Shown: one piece after another, positions 1 through 7,096 of the stretch
Layout of the letters: each line of letters begins with the position of its first letter
How positions within the stretch are numbered: the first letter of the stretch is position 1
DNA from: Candidatus Adiutrix sp.
GTDB lineage: Bacteria; Desulfobacterota; Desulfarculia; Adiutricales; Adiutricaceae
Direction: 5' to 3'
Assembly (NCBI GenBank): GCA_031285975.1
Contig: JAITVE010000098.1
Span: 1 to 11,357 of the forward strand
DNA: 11,357 bases
The notes under the pieces: generated by a model
What the model saw: only the letters and a program-made list of their open reading frames with translations
Databases searched by the model: none
What the model was told of the DNA's origin: nothing
Made by a program: the position numbers and the translations under genes

Positions 1-18
1 CCACCTGAACGCCCGGCT

Positions 19-2538
19 CTAGGCCTCTAAATTCTTCTTCAAAGCCAGCCGGGACGACGAGCCGGTTTTCTGGTACACGGCTTTCAGGCGGGCTTTGACG
101 GTGTTGGGGCTGATGTGGAGGCGGGTGGCGATTTCTTCAACGGAATAGCCGTCTTCCGCCACGGCCAGGTCGGCTATTTCCCGCTCGCGGCTGGTGAGGG
201 TGAAGCGGCCCAGCACGGCGGTGACAATGGCCTGGCGGCTCCCGGCTATTTGCTGGCCCAGTTCCGCGATGCGCGCGGCGGTGAAGCCCTTGCCGGGCAG
301 CACTTTGGTGAGCAGGGGGCCGATGAGGTCATAATTTTCCGCGAACGGCATGTAGAGCGCGTCCGGCAGGGCGGCGTCCAGGGTGGTTTTCAAAGCGGCC
401 AGCGCAGCCTGGCTCTGCTTTGTTTTGTGATAGGCCGCCGTCAAATAAATGTGCGCATACACGGAAAAAAGCAGATTTTTTGAAAACGCCCCCGCCCGGA
501 GCATATTGCCGAAGAGGGCAATCACCCCGTCATGCTCCCCGTTCAGCAGCAGCGCCCGACCGTGCACTATAAAATAATAGCCCTGGGCAAAGGCGTAGAG
601 GGGGCTGTCGTCCCCCGGCTTCACGCGCAGCCAGCGGGGGATATTGTCCGGCAGCCCCAGGGCGGCATAGAGCCAGCCTTCGCACAAATCAGCGGTGTGC
701 AGCAGGAAATAATCCAGATTGGTGGTAATCAGGCCGCGCATTTCCTCCATCAAGCCCGGCTTTTCGCCCCGCCCGAACAGGGCCCCCGCGTCCCCCCGCA
801 GCAGGGCCAGGCGCATTTGCAAAAACAGGGCGCAGAAAACGTTGCCCAGCTGGCTGTGCCGGTCGGCCATGCCCAGCCCCGCCCGGCACACGCTTTCCGC
901 CCCGGCGAATTCCCCCGCGCCATACAGGGCCTCGGCCTCCATCAGGTATTCCCCACCCGCGCCGTGGTGCTGGGCCAGCTGGTAATAGTGCGGCAGGCAT
1001 TCGCGCATCTGCCGCAGGGTCTCGGCCAGCGCGCCGCTCTCCCGGTAAAACATGAACAGCACCGAGGGGCAGCCCAGCGTCCAGTAGGAATCCGTGCCGT
1101 AGAGCCTGGTGGGCCCGCCCAAAAGTTTTAAGGCTTTTTGGTGGTGCGCGCTCATGGCCTTGATGTCGTTAAAGGCGGCCAGGGCCATGAGCACGTGCAG
1201 TTCCCCCCGCCAGCGGTCGCCCTCGCCCGGCGGCAGGGCCGCGCAGCGCTGGGCCAGCCAGCCCATTTGCGCCCCAAAGGCCGGGAAATCCCCGGCAATG
1301 AACAGCGCGAGGGCATATTTAAAGGCCGCGCCCAGGTGCTTTGCCAAAATCTCTTCCGGGCAGTCCCGGAACATGGCGATATAGAACGAGGCCCGCTCCA
1401 CCACCAGGTTGCGGCTCATGTCCTGCTCAATAACGGTCAGGGCGTGTTCAAAATCCCCGGCCCTGTACCAGGCCTCCATAGCCGGGGCGATGTCGTGCGC
1501 GTCCATCAGCGCGTCGCCGCAGGCCCGGTAAATCTCCCGCCGCCGCGCCTGGGGCACGAAGGCGTCGTCCAGGAACAGTTCCATGAGGAATTGCCTGAAA
1601 ATCGCGTGCAGGGAATAGGCACCGCTTTTGGGGTCAAAGGCCACAAAGGCGTTTTTGTTGGTCAATTCTTCCAGCAGGGCCGCCGGGTTGCTGCCGTAGA
1701 GCCGCCCGGCGCGGGACACGGTGAAGCGTTCCAGGGGCGCGAGGGCGAAAAGCAGCGCTTTGGCCTCGGCAGACAACGGCGCATACACCGTTTTGCGCAC
1801 CGTCTCTTTCATGCGGGTGACGATATCCGCCGTGGAGGCGGCGGCCCCCTCTTCTTTGTAGAGCAGCAGGCTGAGGTAGAGGGCGCTGATCCAGCCCTCG
1901 GTGTTTTTGTGGAGGTTGCGCGCCGCCTCCGCACCCAGGGGAATGCCGCAGAGGGCATACAGTTCGCGTATTTCCGGCGGGGTGAGGGCGAAGACGTTCC
2001 TGTCCAGGCGCGAAGAGGAACTGTGCGGGCGCGGCGCCCCCCGGTTGGCGGCCCAGGCGTGGCGGGTGACGCAGACCAGGGAGAGGTTGGCAATATTTTC
2101 CACGGCCAAATTTTCGCAAAAGTCAATGAAACTGCGCGGCAGGAAGTGGCAGTCGTCAAACACCAGCACCGTGTGGGGCGGAAAGGGTATTTTTTTGAAA
2201 AGCTCCAGCGCCGCCCTGGTCTGCGCGAAATCACGGGGGGAGCCCAGGCGCGCGAGGGCGGCGGCGGCCTCCCCGGCTTCGGGGATTTCGCGGGCCAGTT
2301 CATGGCAAAAGTCCGGCCAAAAGCTTTCCGGCGAGGACTCGCTGGCCCCGGTCATCACCGCCCGCACCCGGCCCCGGGCCACAAATTCCCGCACGGCCAC
2401 GGTTTTGCCATAGCCCGCCGGGGCTTCCACCACAGTCAGCGGGTTGCCGCGCATGGCCTCCAAAGCCGCCAGCAGGCGTTTGGAGAAATAGCGTACGTTT
2501 TCAAATGGCTGCGCAATTCTTTTGGCCATAATTCCCAT
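19..2538 (-). CDS. MalT-like LuxR-family ATP-dependent transcriptional regulator (STAND NTPase)
   Basis: This encodes an 839-residue cytoplasmic regulator with the MalT/AcoK layout: N-terminal P-loop ATPase, long helical repeat region, C-terminal LuxR DNA-binding domain. Visible motifs are a Walker A (APAGYGKT, about residues 39-46), a Walker B (TVLVFDDCH, about 123-131), and a LuxR HTH in the last 60 residues (LTSREREIADLA, then ISPNTVKARLKAVYQKTG). The middle, about residues 330-770, is Ala/Leu-rich and helical like the TPR-type sensor region of this family. Members are thought to oligomerise on ATP and an inducer, then bind tandem DNA sites. The ligand here is unknown. Two ATG starts, at 2538 and 2529, both have purine-rich sequence upstream (AAGG 6 bases before the first, GGGA close to the second), so the exact start is unsettled. 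The gene is monocistronic: a terminator and an array of TTGCCA boxes lie upstream. Confidence 0.93.
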   Translation of the reverse strand: MGIMAKRIAQPFENVRYFSKRLLAALEAMRGNPLTVVEAPAGYGKTVAVREFVARGRVRAVMTGASESSPESFWPDFCHELAREIPEAGEAAAALARLGSPRDFAQTRAALELFKKIPFPPHTVLVFDDCHFLPRSFIDFCENLAVENIANLSLVCVTRHAWAANRGAPRPHSSSSRLDRNVFALTPPEIRELYALCGIPLGAEAARNLHKNTEGWISALYLSLLLYKEEGAAASTADIVTRMKETVRKTVYAPLSAEAKALLFALAPLERFTVSRAGRLYGSNPAALLEELTNKNAFVAFDPKSGAYSLHAIFRQFLMELFLDDAFVPQARRREIYRACGDALMDAHDIAPAMEAWYRAGDFEHALTVIEQDMSRNLVVERASFYIAMFRDCPEEILAKHLGAAFKYALALFIAGDFPAFGAQMGWLAQRCAALPPGEGDRWRGELHVLMALAAFNDIKAMSAHHQKALKLLGGPTRLYGTDSYWTLGCPSVLFMFYRESGALAETLRQMRECLPHYYQLAQHHGAGGEYLMEAEALYGAGEFAGAESVCRAGLGMADRHSQLGNVFCALFLQMRLALLRGDAGALFGRGEKPGLMEEMRGLITTNLDYFLLHTADLCEGWLYAALGLPDNIPRWLRVKPGDDSPLYAFAQGYYFIVHGRALLLNGEHDGVIALFGNMLRAGAFSKNLLFSVYAHIYLTAAYHKTKQSQAALAALKTTLDAALPDALYMPFAENYDLIGPLLTKVLPGKGFTAARIAELGQQIAGSRQAIVTAVLGRFTLTSREREIADLAVAEDGYSVEEIATRLHISPNTVKARLKAVYQKTGSSSRLALKKNLEA

Positions 2539-2569
2539 TCCCTACCTTAAAGATATATCAAGCCCAGGA

Positions 2570-2676
2570 TTGCCAAAACCATAGCACAGGGCACCCGAAA
2601 GGGTGCATTGCCAAATGTTGCCACCCGCGATTTTTCCCCCAAACCAGACTTGCCAAACCTTGCCACACTATGGCAA
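2570..2676 (-). promoter_or_regulatory. TTGCCA operator array upstream of the MalT-like regulator gene
   Basis: TTGCCA occurs on the plus strand at 2570, 2608, 2618, 2650 and 2660, and inverted as TGGCAA at 2671-2676. Two pairs (2608/2618 and 2650/2660) have starts exactly 10 bp apart and share the composite TTGCCAAANNTTGCCAC. The pairs are 42 bp apart, about four helical turns. The boxes lie between the upstream terminator and the start of the leftward regulator gene. MalT-type regulators are known to bind directly repeated short boxes cooperatively, so autoregulation by the adjacent protein is the simplest inference. Another regulator could equally use the sites. No strong -35/-10 pair was found for this gene, which would fit an activator-dependent promoter. 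A TATATC at 2552-2557 (minus strand) is one weak -10 candidate. Confidence 0.62.
2591..2606. other. Perfect 6-bp hairpin with GAAA loop inside the operator region
   Basis: GCACCC, GAAA, GGGTGC forms a perfect 6-bp inverted repeat between the first and second TTGCCA boxes. There is no T-run on either side, so it is not an intrinsic terminator. It could be a short leader RNA structure, a protein-binding dyad, or chance. Confidence 0.35.
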
Positions 2677-2695
2677 CAGCACGGAATGATTGAAT

Positions 2696-2722
2696 AAAAA
2701 AAATCGCCCCGAAAGGCGATTC
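2696..2722 (-). terminator. Intrinsic terminator of the 12-helix LuxR gene
   Basis: Read leftward, AATCGCC and GGCGATT (2702-2708 and 2715-2721) form a 7-bp stem with a 6-base loop, followed immediately by a run of eight T (the A-run at 2696-2703 on the plus strand). It lies about 30 bases past the stop of the membrane regulator gene. It insulates the downstream MalT-like gene, which therefore needs its own promoter. Confidence 0.85.
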
Positions 2723-2752
2723 TTTTCACACTGTATAATGACTGTCCCCCGG

Positions 2753-4159
2753 TCAGGGCTGGCGCTTCCAGGATTCGTAATAGTCGATTAAAGTCTTTTG
2801 ATTGGGCATATCCGTCTTTTTCAGCAAATTCGTCAGGTGATAGCGCACCGTGCGCCCGCTCAGGCCCAGGGCCTGCCCCATGCCCTCCCGGCTCTCGCTC
2901 CGCAACAGGGCCGAGAAAATGTCCCGCTCCCTGGCCGTCAGCCCGTGGGCGGCGGCAAAAACGCTGAATTTGTGCAGATCAGGGTCAGGGCTGGGCCACA
3001 GTTCCGGCGAGGCCGCCAACAGGGCCCGGAAGCGCCACAGGCAAAACCCCGTGCCCAGGGCCAAAAGCAGGCCCGCCGCGTCCAGCCCGTAAGCCCGCCC
3101 TTCCAGAAAGCCGCGCAAAAGCACCCCGCCAAACTGCATGGGCACTAAAGAATAGGCCATGACCAGCAAAAGAATAAGGGCGGGCCGCGCTTTCAGGAGC
3201 TTGGCGGAGCCGGCATAGGCCATGGTAATTATCAGCCCCTGCATGAAGTTGAGGGGATAGTACAGGGGCATACGGCCAATCAGGCCCTGGTTCCAGGCCA
3301 GGCCCAGAGCAGCAATGGCGGCCATAACCGGGAGGCACAGCAGCATCAGCTTGCCGGGCTGCGTGTCCATCATGCGCCCGGCCAGGGGGAGCAAAAGCAG
3401 AAAGGTAAAATGCGGAATGCTGATAAGTTCCGAACTCAAGGCTATTTTCGGAATAAAAACGCCCATGTGGAGGCTCCTCAGGCTGACGGTGCCCAGCCCC
3501 GCCGCGAAGACCAGGCCCAGCGCCGCCCATTTTTTCCGCCCATCCGGCGCATCCAATACCGGCGCGGACGGGGCGGCCTCCGGCTCCGCCAGGGCCAGGG
3601 TGGCCCCCAGGCACAGCCCCGCGCCCCCCACCATCCAGGCGCACAGGGAAAACAGGTGCCGCGCCGCCAGGCTGGAAGGCTGCGGGGAAAAATCCCCAAT
3701 CAGCGGAAAAATCAGCGCCCACAAGAGTTCGCTGGCCACCATGACCAGGGCCACGGAAAGGCCTTCCCAGCCTTCCGCCACGGTGCGGAAAAACAAAAAC
3801 AGGCTCACCGGCGTGAACAGGGCCATGCTCAGGGCTATCAGCGGAAGCCTGCCGCTAAAAAAACCGGCGAACGCAGTTTCAGGCAAAAACGGCAGAAGTA
3901 TGCAGCCAAGCCCGGCCACACCCAGGGGCACGCCCAGGGCCCGGAGACGCTCCGCCCCCTTTTTGACCAGAAAATACAGCCCCAACCCCGCCAGCGCGAC
4001 CAGGGGGAAATGCAGCAAAACAGATATTTCGCCCCGCCCGGCCCTGGAGGCACCGCGCAGATTGACGACAATCAGCCCCATATACAGGGACGAGTATAAA
4101 AACCCCATGCTCAGGGCCATAAGCAAAAAGCTGTTGCGTCGCGTGAGCCTGCGCATCAT
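2753..4159 (-). CDS. Membrane-bound LuxR-family regulator with 12 predicted transmembrane helices
   Basis: From the ATG at 4159 this is a 468-residue protein. About twelve hydrophobic segments run from residue 10 to 380, for example LLMALSMGFLYSSLYMGLIVV near the start, as in a major-facilitator-like fold. After residue 400 comes a cytoplasmic LuxR HTH (HGLTARERDIFSALL, then LSGRTVRYHLTNLLKKTDM). The open frame extends to a TTG at 4213, but ATG 4159 has a GGAG seven bases upstream and begins MMRRLTRRN just before the first helix, so it is preferred. Proteins of this design are known in anaerobes such as Eggerthella relatives and are presumed membrane-anchored sensors. The signal is unknown, and whether this one transports anything is not clear. 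It is divergent from the DHH operon, and a terminator follows it. Confidence 0.88.
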   Translation of the reverse strand: MMRRLTRRNSFLLMALSMGFLYSSLYMGLIVVNLRGASRAGRGEISVLLHFPLVALAGLGLYFLVKKGAERLRALGVPLGVAGLGCILLPFLPETAFAGFFSGRLPLIALSMALFTPVSLFLFFRTVAEGWEGLSVALVMVASELLWALIFPLIGDFSPQPSSLAARHLFSLCAWMVGGAGLCLGATLALAEPEAAPSAPVLDAPDGRKKWAALGLVFAAGLGTVSLRSLHMGVFIPKIALSSELISIPHFTFLLLLPLAGRMMDTQPGKLMLLCLPVMAAIAALGLAWNQGLIGRMPLYYPLNFMQGLIITMAYAGSAKLLKARPALILLLVMAYSLVPMQFGGVLLRGFLEGRAYGLDAAGLLLALGTGFCLWRFRALLAASPELWPSPDPDLHKFSVFAAAHGLTARERDIFSALLRSESREGMGQALGLSGRTVRYHLTNLLKKTDMPNQKTLIDYYESWKRQP

Positions 4160-4252
4160 TACCGCACTCCGACAATATATGGAAGCCCAGACCCGTCCCG
4201 CCGCCCAGGGCAAAACCGGGGCGCCGCCAAATCACGTCTAAACTGTTGCCCC

Positions 4253-4281
4253 AGTATAGCACACCTTGCGATACGTTTGAA
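4253..4281 (-). promoter_or_regulatory. Predicted leftward sigma70-type promoter for the 12-helix LuxR gene
   Basis: On the minus strand, TTCAAA (4276-4281) and TATACT (4253-4258) are separated by 17 bases, and TG one base before the -10 makes it an extended -10. Transcription would start near 4246, giving a leader of about 87 bases to the ATG at 4159. Confidence 0.55.
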
Positions 4282-4319
4282 ATGCGGCGTATCCGCCAAA
4301 GCGCAGGAGCGTTCCGTCA

Positions 4320-4351
4320 TTGACACGGCCGTGGAATTCAATTACTATAAT
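4320..4351 (+). promoter_or_regulatory. Predicted rightward promoter of the DHH-DUF3786-CooC operon
   Basis: A perfect TTGACA lies at 4320-4325. A TACTAT at 4343-4348 gives a 17-base spacer, and an overlapping perfect TATAAT at 4346-4351 gives a 20-base spacer. The region is much more AT-rich than its surroundings and lies about 75 bases ahead of the first gene. Confidence 0.55.
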
Positions 4352-4413
4352 TCAGTGAATTATGGCGGAGTGTCGCCGATTTTTATCTGTCTGCTGTCAA
4401 TTGAATTCAATTG
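4335..4413 (+). promoter_or_regulatory. AATTCA/TGAATT palindromic operator cluster in the divergent promoter region
   Basis: Two perfect palindromes are visible. ATAATTCA-G-TGAATTAT (4347-4363) covers the -10 and likely start site. CAATTGAATTCAATTG (4398-4413) lies in the leader just ahead of the GAGG ribosome binding site at 4418-4421. A third GAATTCAATT at 4334-4343 repeats ten bases of the second palindrome, 69 bp away. All are built from the same AATTCA half-site, which suggests one dimeric repressor or activator. The regulator is not identified. Confidence 0.5.
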
Positions 4414-4426
4414 GAAAGAGGAAAAA

Positions 4427-5368
4427 ATGCGACTGGTTACCCGTTCCGACTTCGACGGCCTGGCCTGCGGCGCCCTTTTAAAAGAAGCAGGGCTCATTGA
4501 TACCTTCCTGTTCGTCCACCCCCGCGATTTGCAGTCCGGGACGGTTCAAATCAACAGCAATGATATTCTGGCCAATGTGCCTTACGTGCCCGGCTGCGGC
4601 ATGTGGTTCGACCATCACACCAGCGAGGGCGAACGGCTGGGCATGGTCTCCTATCGGGGCATGTCGCGCATCGCGCCCTCCTGCGCCAGGGTTATCTATG
4701 ACTTTTTGGGCGGGGCCTCCCGCTTTCCCGAGCACTGGGAACCCATGATGGAGGCCGTCGATAAAGTCGACAGCGCCAACCTGGACGCGACCGATATCGA
4801 GCACCCCTCGGACTGGATTCTCATCGGCTATGTGATGGATCCCCGCACCGGCCTGGGCCGCTTTCACGATTTCCGCATCTCCAACTACCAACTGATGATG
4901 GAAATGATCGAATTCTGCCGCACCATGACTTCCGCTGAAATCCTCCGCCAGCCGGACGTGCGGGAGCGCGTTGACCGCTATTTCGAACAAAACCTCCTGT
5001 TCCGCAACATGCTCCAGCGCTGCTCCACCCCAAGGGGCGATGTGCTGCTGATTGACTTCCGGGAGGAGGACAACATTTATGCGGGCAACCGCTTCCTGGT
5101 CTACACCATGTTCCCGGAATGCAAGGTCAGCATCCACATCACCTGGGGCCGCGAACGCCGGAACATTGTGCTGGCCCTCGGCAACAGCATCATCAACCGC
5201 GCCAGCCGGGCCAACCTCGGCAGCGTGGCCCTGCACTTCGGCGGCGGCGGGCACGAAACCGTGGCCACCTGCCAGGTGGAATCCAAAGACGTGGACGTGG
5301 CGCTGGACACCATCATTGATTATATCCATGAAGAAAACGCCCTGGCTGCCGAAGAAGGCAACGTGTAA
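4427..5368 (+). CDS. DHH-family phosphoesterase (exopolyphosphatase / nanoRNase-like)
   Basis: This is a 313-residue soluble phosphoesterase of the DHH-DHHA1 superfamily. The metal-binding motifs are SDFDG (Asp8 and Asp10), the signature FDHH (Asp62-His63-His64), and a downstream DKVD (Asp112 and Asp115). The C-terminal DHHA1 substrate-binding motif is FGGGGHETVA at about 271-280. Family members use Mn2+ to hydrolyse short oligoribonucleotides, pAp, cyclic dinucleotides or polyphosphate, and the substrate of this one cannot be told from sequence. The open frame extends upstream to 4277, but the ATG at 4427 has GAGG five bases before it and begins MRLVTRSDFDG like its homologues. It is first in a rightward operon, 66 bp ahead of the DUF3786 gene. 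Confidence 0.92.
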   Translation: MRLVTRSDFDGLACGALLKEAGLIDTFLFVHPRDLQSGTVQINSNDILANVPYVPGCGMWFDHHTSEGERLGMVSYRGMSRIAPSCARVIYDFLGGASRFPEHWEPMMEAVDKVDSANLDATDIEHPSDWILIGYVMDPRTGLGRFHDFRISNYQLMMEMIEFCRTMTSAEILRQPDVRERVDRYFEQNLLFRNMLQRCSTPRGDVLLIDFREEDNIYAGNRFLVYTMFPECKVSIHITWGRERRNIVLALGNSIINRASRANLGSVALHFGGGGHETVATCQVESKDVDVALDTIIDYIHEENALAAEEGNV

Positions 5369-5434
5369 GGCGATCGGTCAGATAAAGCCGTCATCTGCGT
5401 TGCGGCGGAAGCCCTTGTAGGGCAAGGAGTATTT

Positions 5435-6070
5435 GTGAGAGTAGACGATTATAAAAACGCGGGCCGCCTGGCCGCTCAGGAATTGGCGGCCATGGCCCCG
5501 GAAGCGGTGGCCGCCGCCTCGGGCGCGGCGGCGCTGTCGGCTCCCCAGGGTTTTCAGATGGATTTTCTGGGCCGCCCGGTGATTGTGGCCGCCCCGGACA
5601 TGACGGTCTCCTGGCGTGACCAGCAGCCCGGCGAGGAATTCAGCCTCACCGACGCGGTGCTGGTGCTGCACTATCTCTGCGGGGCCAAGGGCCAGCCGCC
5701 CACCGGGGACATGGTGGCCTACCGCCAGATTCCCGGCGGCGAGTTCTACACCAAAGCTTTTAACAGCCGGGCTGAAATTCCCCTGGCCAAAACCTTCGGC
5801 CGGGCCCCGGGCTTGCTCACCAAAGCGGTGGAGGCCCTGGGCGGCGAACCCGTCAGGGGCTACGGCGACGAGGCCGGGCGGTTCCGGGTGCTGCCGAACA
5901 TCGACATCATCGTTATGATTCACCTGGCCGACGAAGAGTTTGAAAGCGAAGGCAAGGTGCTTTTCGACCGGGTGGCCGGTTCCTATTTGTCCAACGAAGA
6001 CATCTCCTGGCTCGGCTCGGCCCTGGTCTACCGCCTGATGGGCGCGGCCCGGAGCCTGGTTGCCAAGTAA
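5435..6070 (+). CDS. DUF3786 domain-containing protein
   Basis: This is a 211-residue protein that I place in the DUF3786 family from its overall pattern: WRDQQPGEEFSLTDAVLVLHYL, then a PGGEFYTKAF segment, and a C-terminal NIDIIVMIHLADEEFESEG region. The family has no established activity and is common in anaerobes; some members are, as I recall, joined to Fe-S domains. No signal peptide, transmembrane helix or cysteine cluster is visible (one Cys only), so it is probably cytoplasmic. The start is GTG at 5435, with AAGGAG five bases upstream. A small GCCCT-TGT-AGGGC hairpin (5411-5423) directly precedes that ribosome binding site. The cooC gene starts 22 bp after its stop, so the two are almost certainly co-transcribed, which hints at a role near nickel-enzyme maturation. 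Confidence 0.75.
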   Translation: MRVDDYKNAGRLAAQELAAMAPEAVAAASGAAALSAPQGFQMDFLGRPVIVAAPDMTVSWRDQQPGEEFSLTDAVLVLHYLCGAKGQPPTGDMVAYRQIPGGEFYTKAFNSRAEIPLAKTFGRAPGLLTKAVEALGGEPVRGYGDEAGRFRVLPNIDIIVMIHLADEEFESEGKVLFDRVAGSYLSNEDISWLGSALVYRLMGAARSLVAK

Positions 6071-6092
6071 ATTTTACACCTAGAGGTTCACC

Positions 6093-6857
6093 ATGAAGAT
6101 AGCAGTTTCAGGCAAGGGCGGGGTGGGCAAAACCACCTTTTCCGCCACCCTGTCGCACCTGTTCCGGGAGGACGGTAAAAAAGTTTTGGCCGTGGACGCC
6201 GACCCGGACGCCAACCTGGCCGCCGCCCTCGGCTACCCGGATTTGCGCAGCGTCACCCCCATTTCCGAGATGACGGAACTGGTGGCCGAGCGCACCGGCT
6301 CCAAGCCCGGCACCTTCGGCTCCATGTTCACCATCAACCCCAAAGTGGACGACCTGCCGGACACCCTGGCCAGGGAAGTTGACGGCATCAAATTCATGAC
6401 CCTGGGCGGCGTGAAAAAGGGCGGCGGCGGCTGCATTTGCCCTGAAAGCACCATGCTGAAGAACATCATCATGAATCTGGTGCTGGCCCGCGACGAAGTG
6501 ATTATCATGGACATGGAGGCCGGGCTGGAACACCTGGGCCGGGCCACAGCCACCGGCGTGGATTTGCTGATTACGGTGGTGGAGCCGGGCCAGCGCTCCA
6601 TTGAAACCGCCCAGACGGTGCGCAAACTGGCCACCGACCTGCACCTGAAGCGGGTGGCGGTGGTCGGCAACAAAATCCGCAGCAAAAGCGATGAAGAATT
6701 CATCGCCAAAGAGCTGAGCGGCATGGAAATCCTGGGCTTCATCCCCTTTGCCGATTCCATCATCGACGCCGACCGCAAAGGCGCGAGCGTGTATAAAAAC
6801 TCGCCCGAAGCCGCGGCAGCGGTGCGGGAAATTTTCAAGAAGATTAACACGAATTAA
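6093..6857 (+). CDS. cooC: CooC-type carbon monoxide dehydrogenase maturation ATPase
   Basis: This is a 254-residue MinD/ParA-class P-loop ATPase. It has a deviant Walker A (GKGGVGKTT, residues 7-15), a switch I DADPDAN (35-41), a switch II/Walker B region IIMDMEAGLEHLGR (137-150), and the diagnostic CxC motif (Cys114, Cys116, in GGCICPE) that binds metal at the CooC dimer interface. CooC proteins use ATP to help insert nickel into the C-cluster of anaerobic carbon monoxide dehydrogenase. Length and motif order match the family. The ATG at 6093 has AGAGG six bases upstream. It is the last gene of the DHH-DUF3786-cooC operon, and a strong hairpin follows. No CODH structural gene lies in the window, so the enzyme served must be encoded elsewhere. 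Another nickel enzyme remains possible. Confidence 0.92.
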   Translation: MKIAVSGKGGVGKTTFSATLSHLFREDGKKVLAVDADPDANLAAALGYPDLRSVTPISEMTELVAERTGSKPGTFGSMFTINPKVDDLPDTLAREVDGIKFMTLGGVKKGGGGCICPESTMLKNIIMNLVLARDEVIIMDMEAGLEHLGRATATGVDLLITVVEPGQRSIETAQTVRKLATDLHLKRVAVVGNKIRSKSDEEFIAKELSGMEILGFIPFADSIIDADRKGASVYKNSPEAAAAVREIFKKINTN

Positions 6858-6912
6858 CGCGCCCGCCGCCCGTTGGCGCGGCGTGACAGTTGTTTTGTTT
6901 GCCTGCAATGTG

Positions 6913-6952
6913 AAAAGCATGAACTTTGGCGAAGGCCGGAGTTCATGCTTTT
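6913..6952. terminator. Intrinsic terminator after cooC (13-bp stem)
   Basis: AAAAGCATGAACT (6913-6925) and AGTTCATGCTTTT (6940-6952) are a perfect 13-bp inverted repeat with a 14-base loop. The stem ends in four T rightward and four A on the other side, so it could stop transcription in both directions. It lies about 55 bases past the cooC stop. Confidence 0.75.
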
Positions 6953-6990
6953 GCTTTGTGTGTGGCGGCCCAATCACAAACTGCCGCCCG

Positions 6991-7096
6991 CTAGAGCATT
7001 TTGCAATTTACCTGCCTTTAGTAAATTGCAAAATACGTAAACATCCGGGCGCTTTTCATTTTTCGCATATGACCTTGAAATAGAAAAGCGCTCTAT
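6991..7096. repeat. Palindromic element with two nested hairpins bounded by TAGAGC / GCTCTA
   Basis: The outer ends TAGAGC (6992-6997) and GCTCTA (7090-7095) are inverted copies. Inside lie a 14-bp perfect inverted repeat, ATTTTGCAATTTAC (6998-7011) with GTAAATTGCAAAAT (7021-7034), and a 9-bp one, GCGCTTTTC (7049-7057) with GAAAAGCGC (7083-7091). Together they could fold as a junction with two arms. The compact nested layout in a gene-free gap resembles short non-autonomous interspersed elements (REP- or MITE-like). Only one copy is in the window, so dispersal is inferred. Confidence 0.55.

Noticed and set aside
1..22. Possible C-terminal end of a rightward gene (reading HLNARL then TAG) overlapping the end of the MalT-like gene
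   Set aside because: Only six codons are visible. The reading is plausible for a convergent gene but cannot be supported from this window.
1138..2550. Long rightward open frame opposite the MalT-like gene
   Set aside because: It is a GC-rich antisense shadow with no recognisable domain, whereas the leftward frame has clear ATPase and HTH motifs.
2608..2665. Sigma54 (-24/-12) promoter suggested by TGGC-type repeats on the minus strand
   Set aside because: The GG-to-GC spacing in both pairs is 9 bases rather than the required 10, and the pattern is explained by repeated TTGCCA boxes.
4478..5329. Leftward 283-codon frame opposite the DHH gene
   Set aside because: It has no family features, while the rightward frame carries all DHH and DHHA1 motifs.
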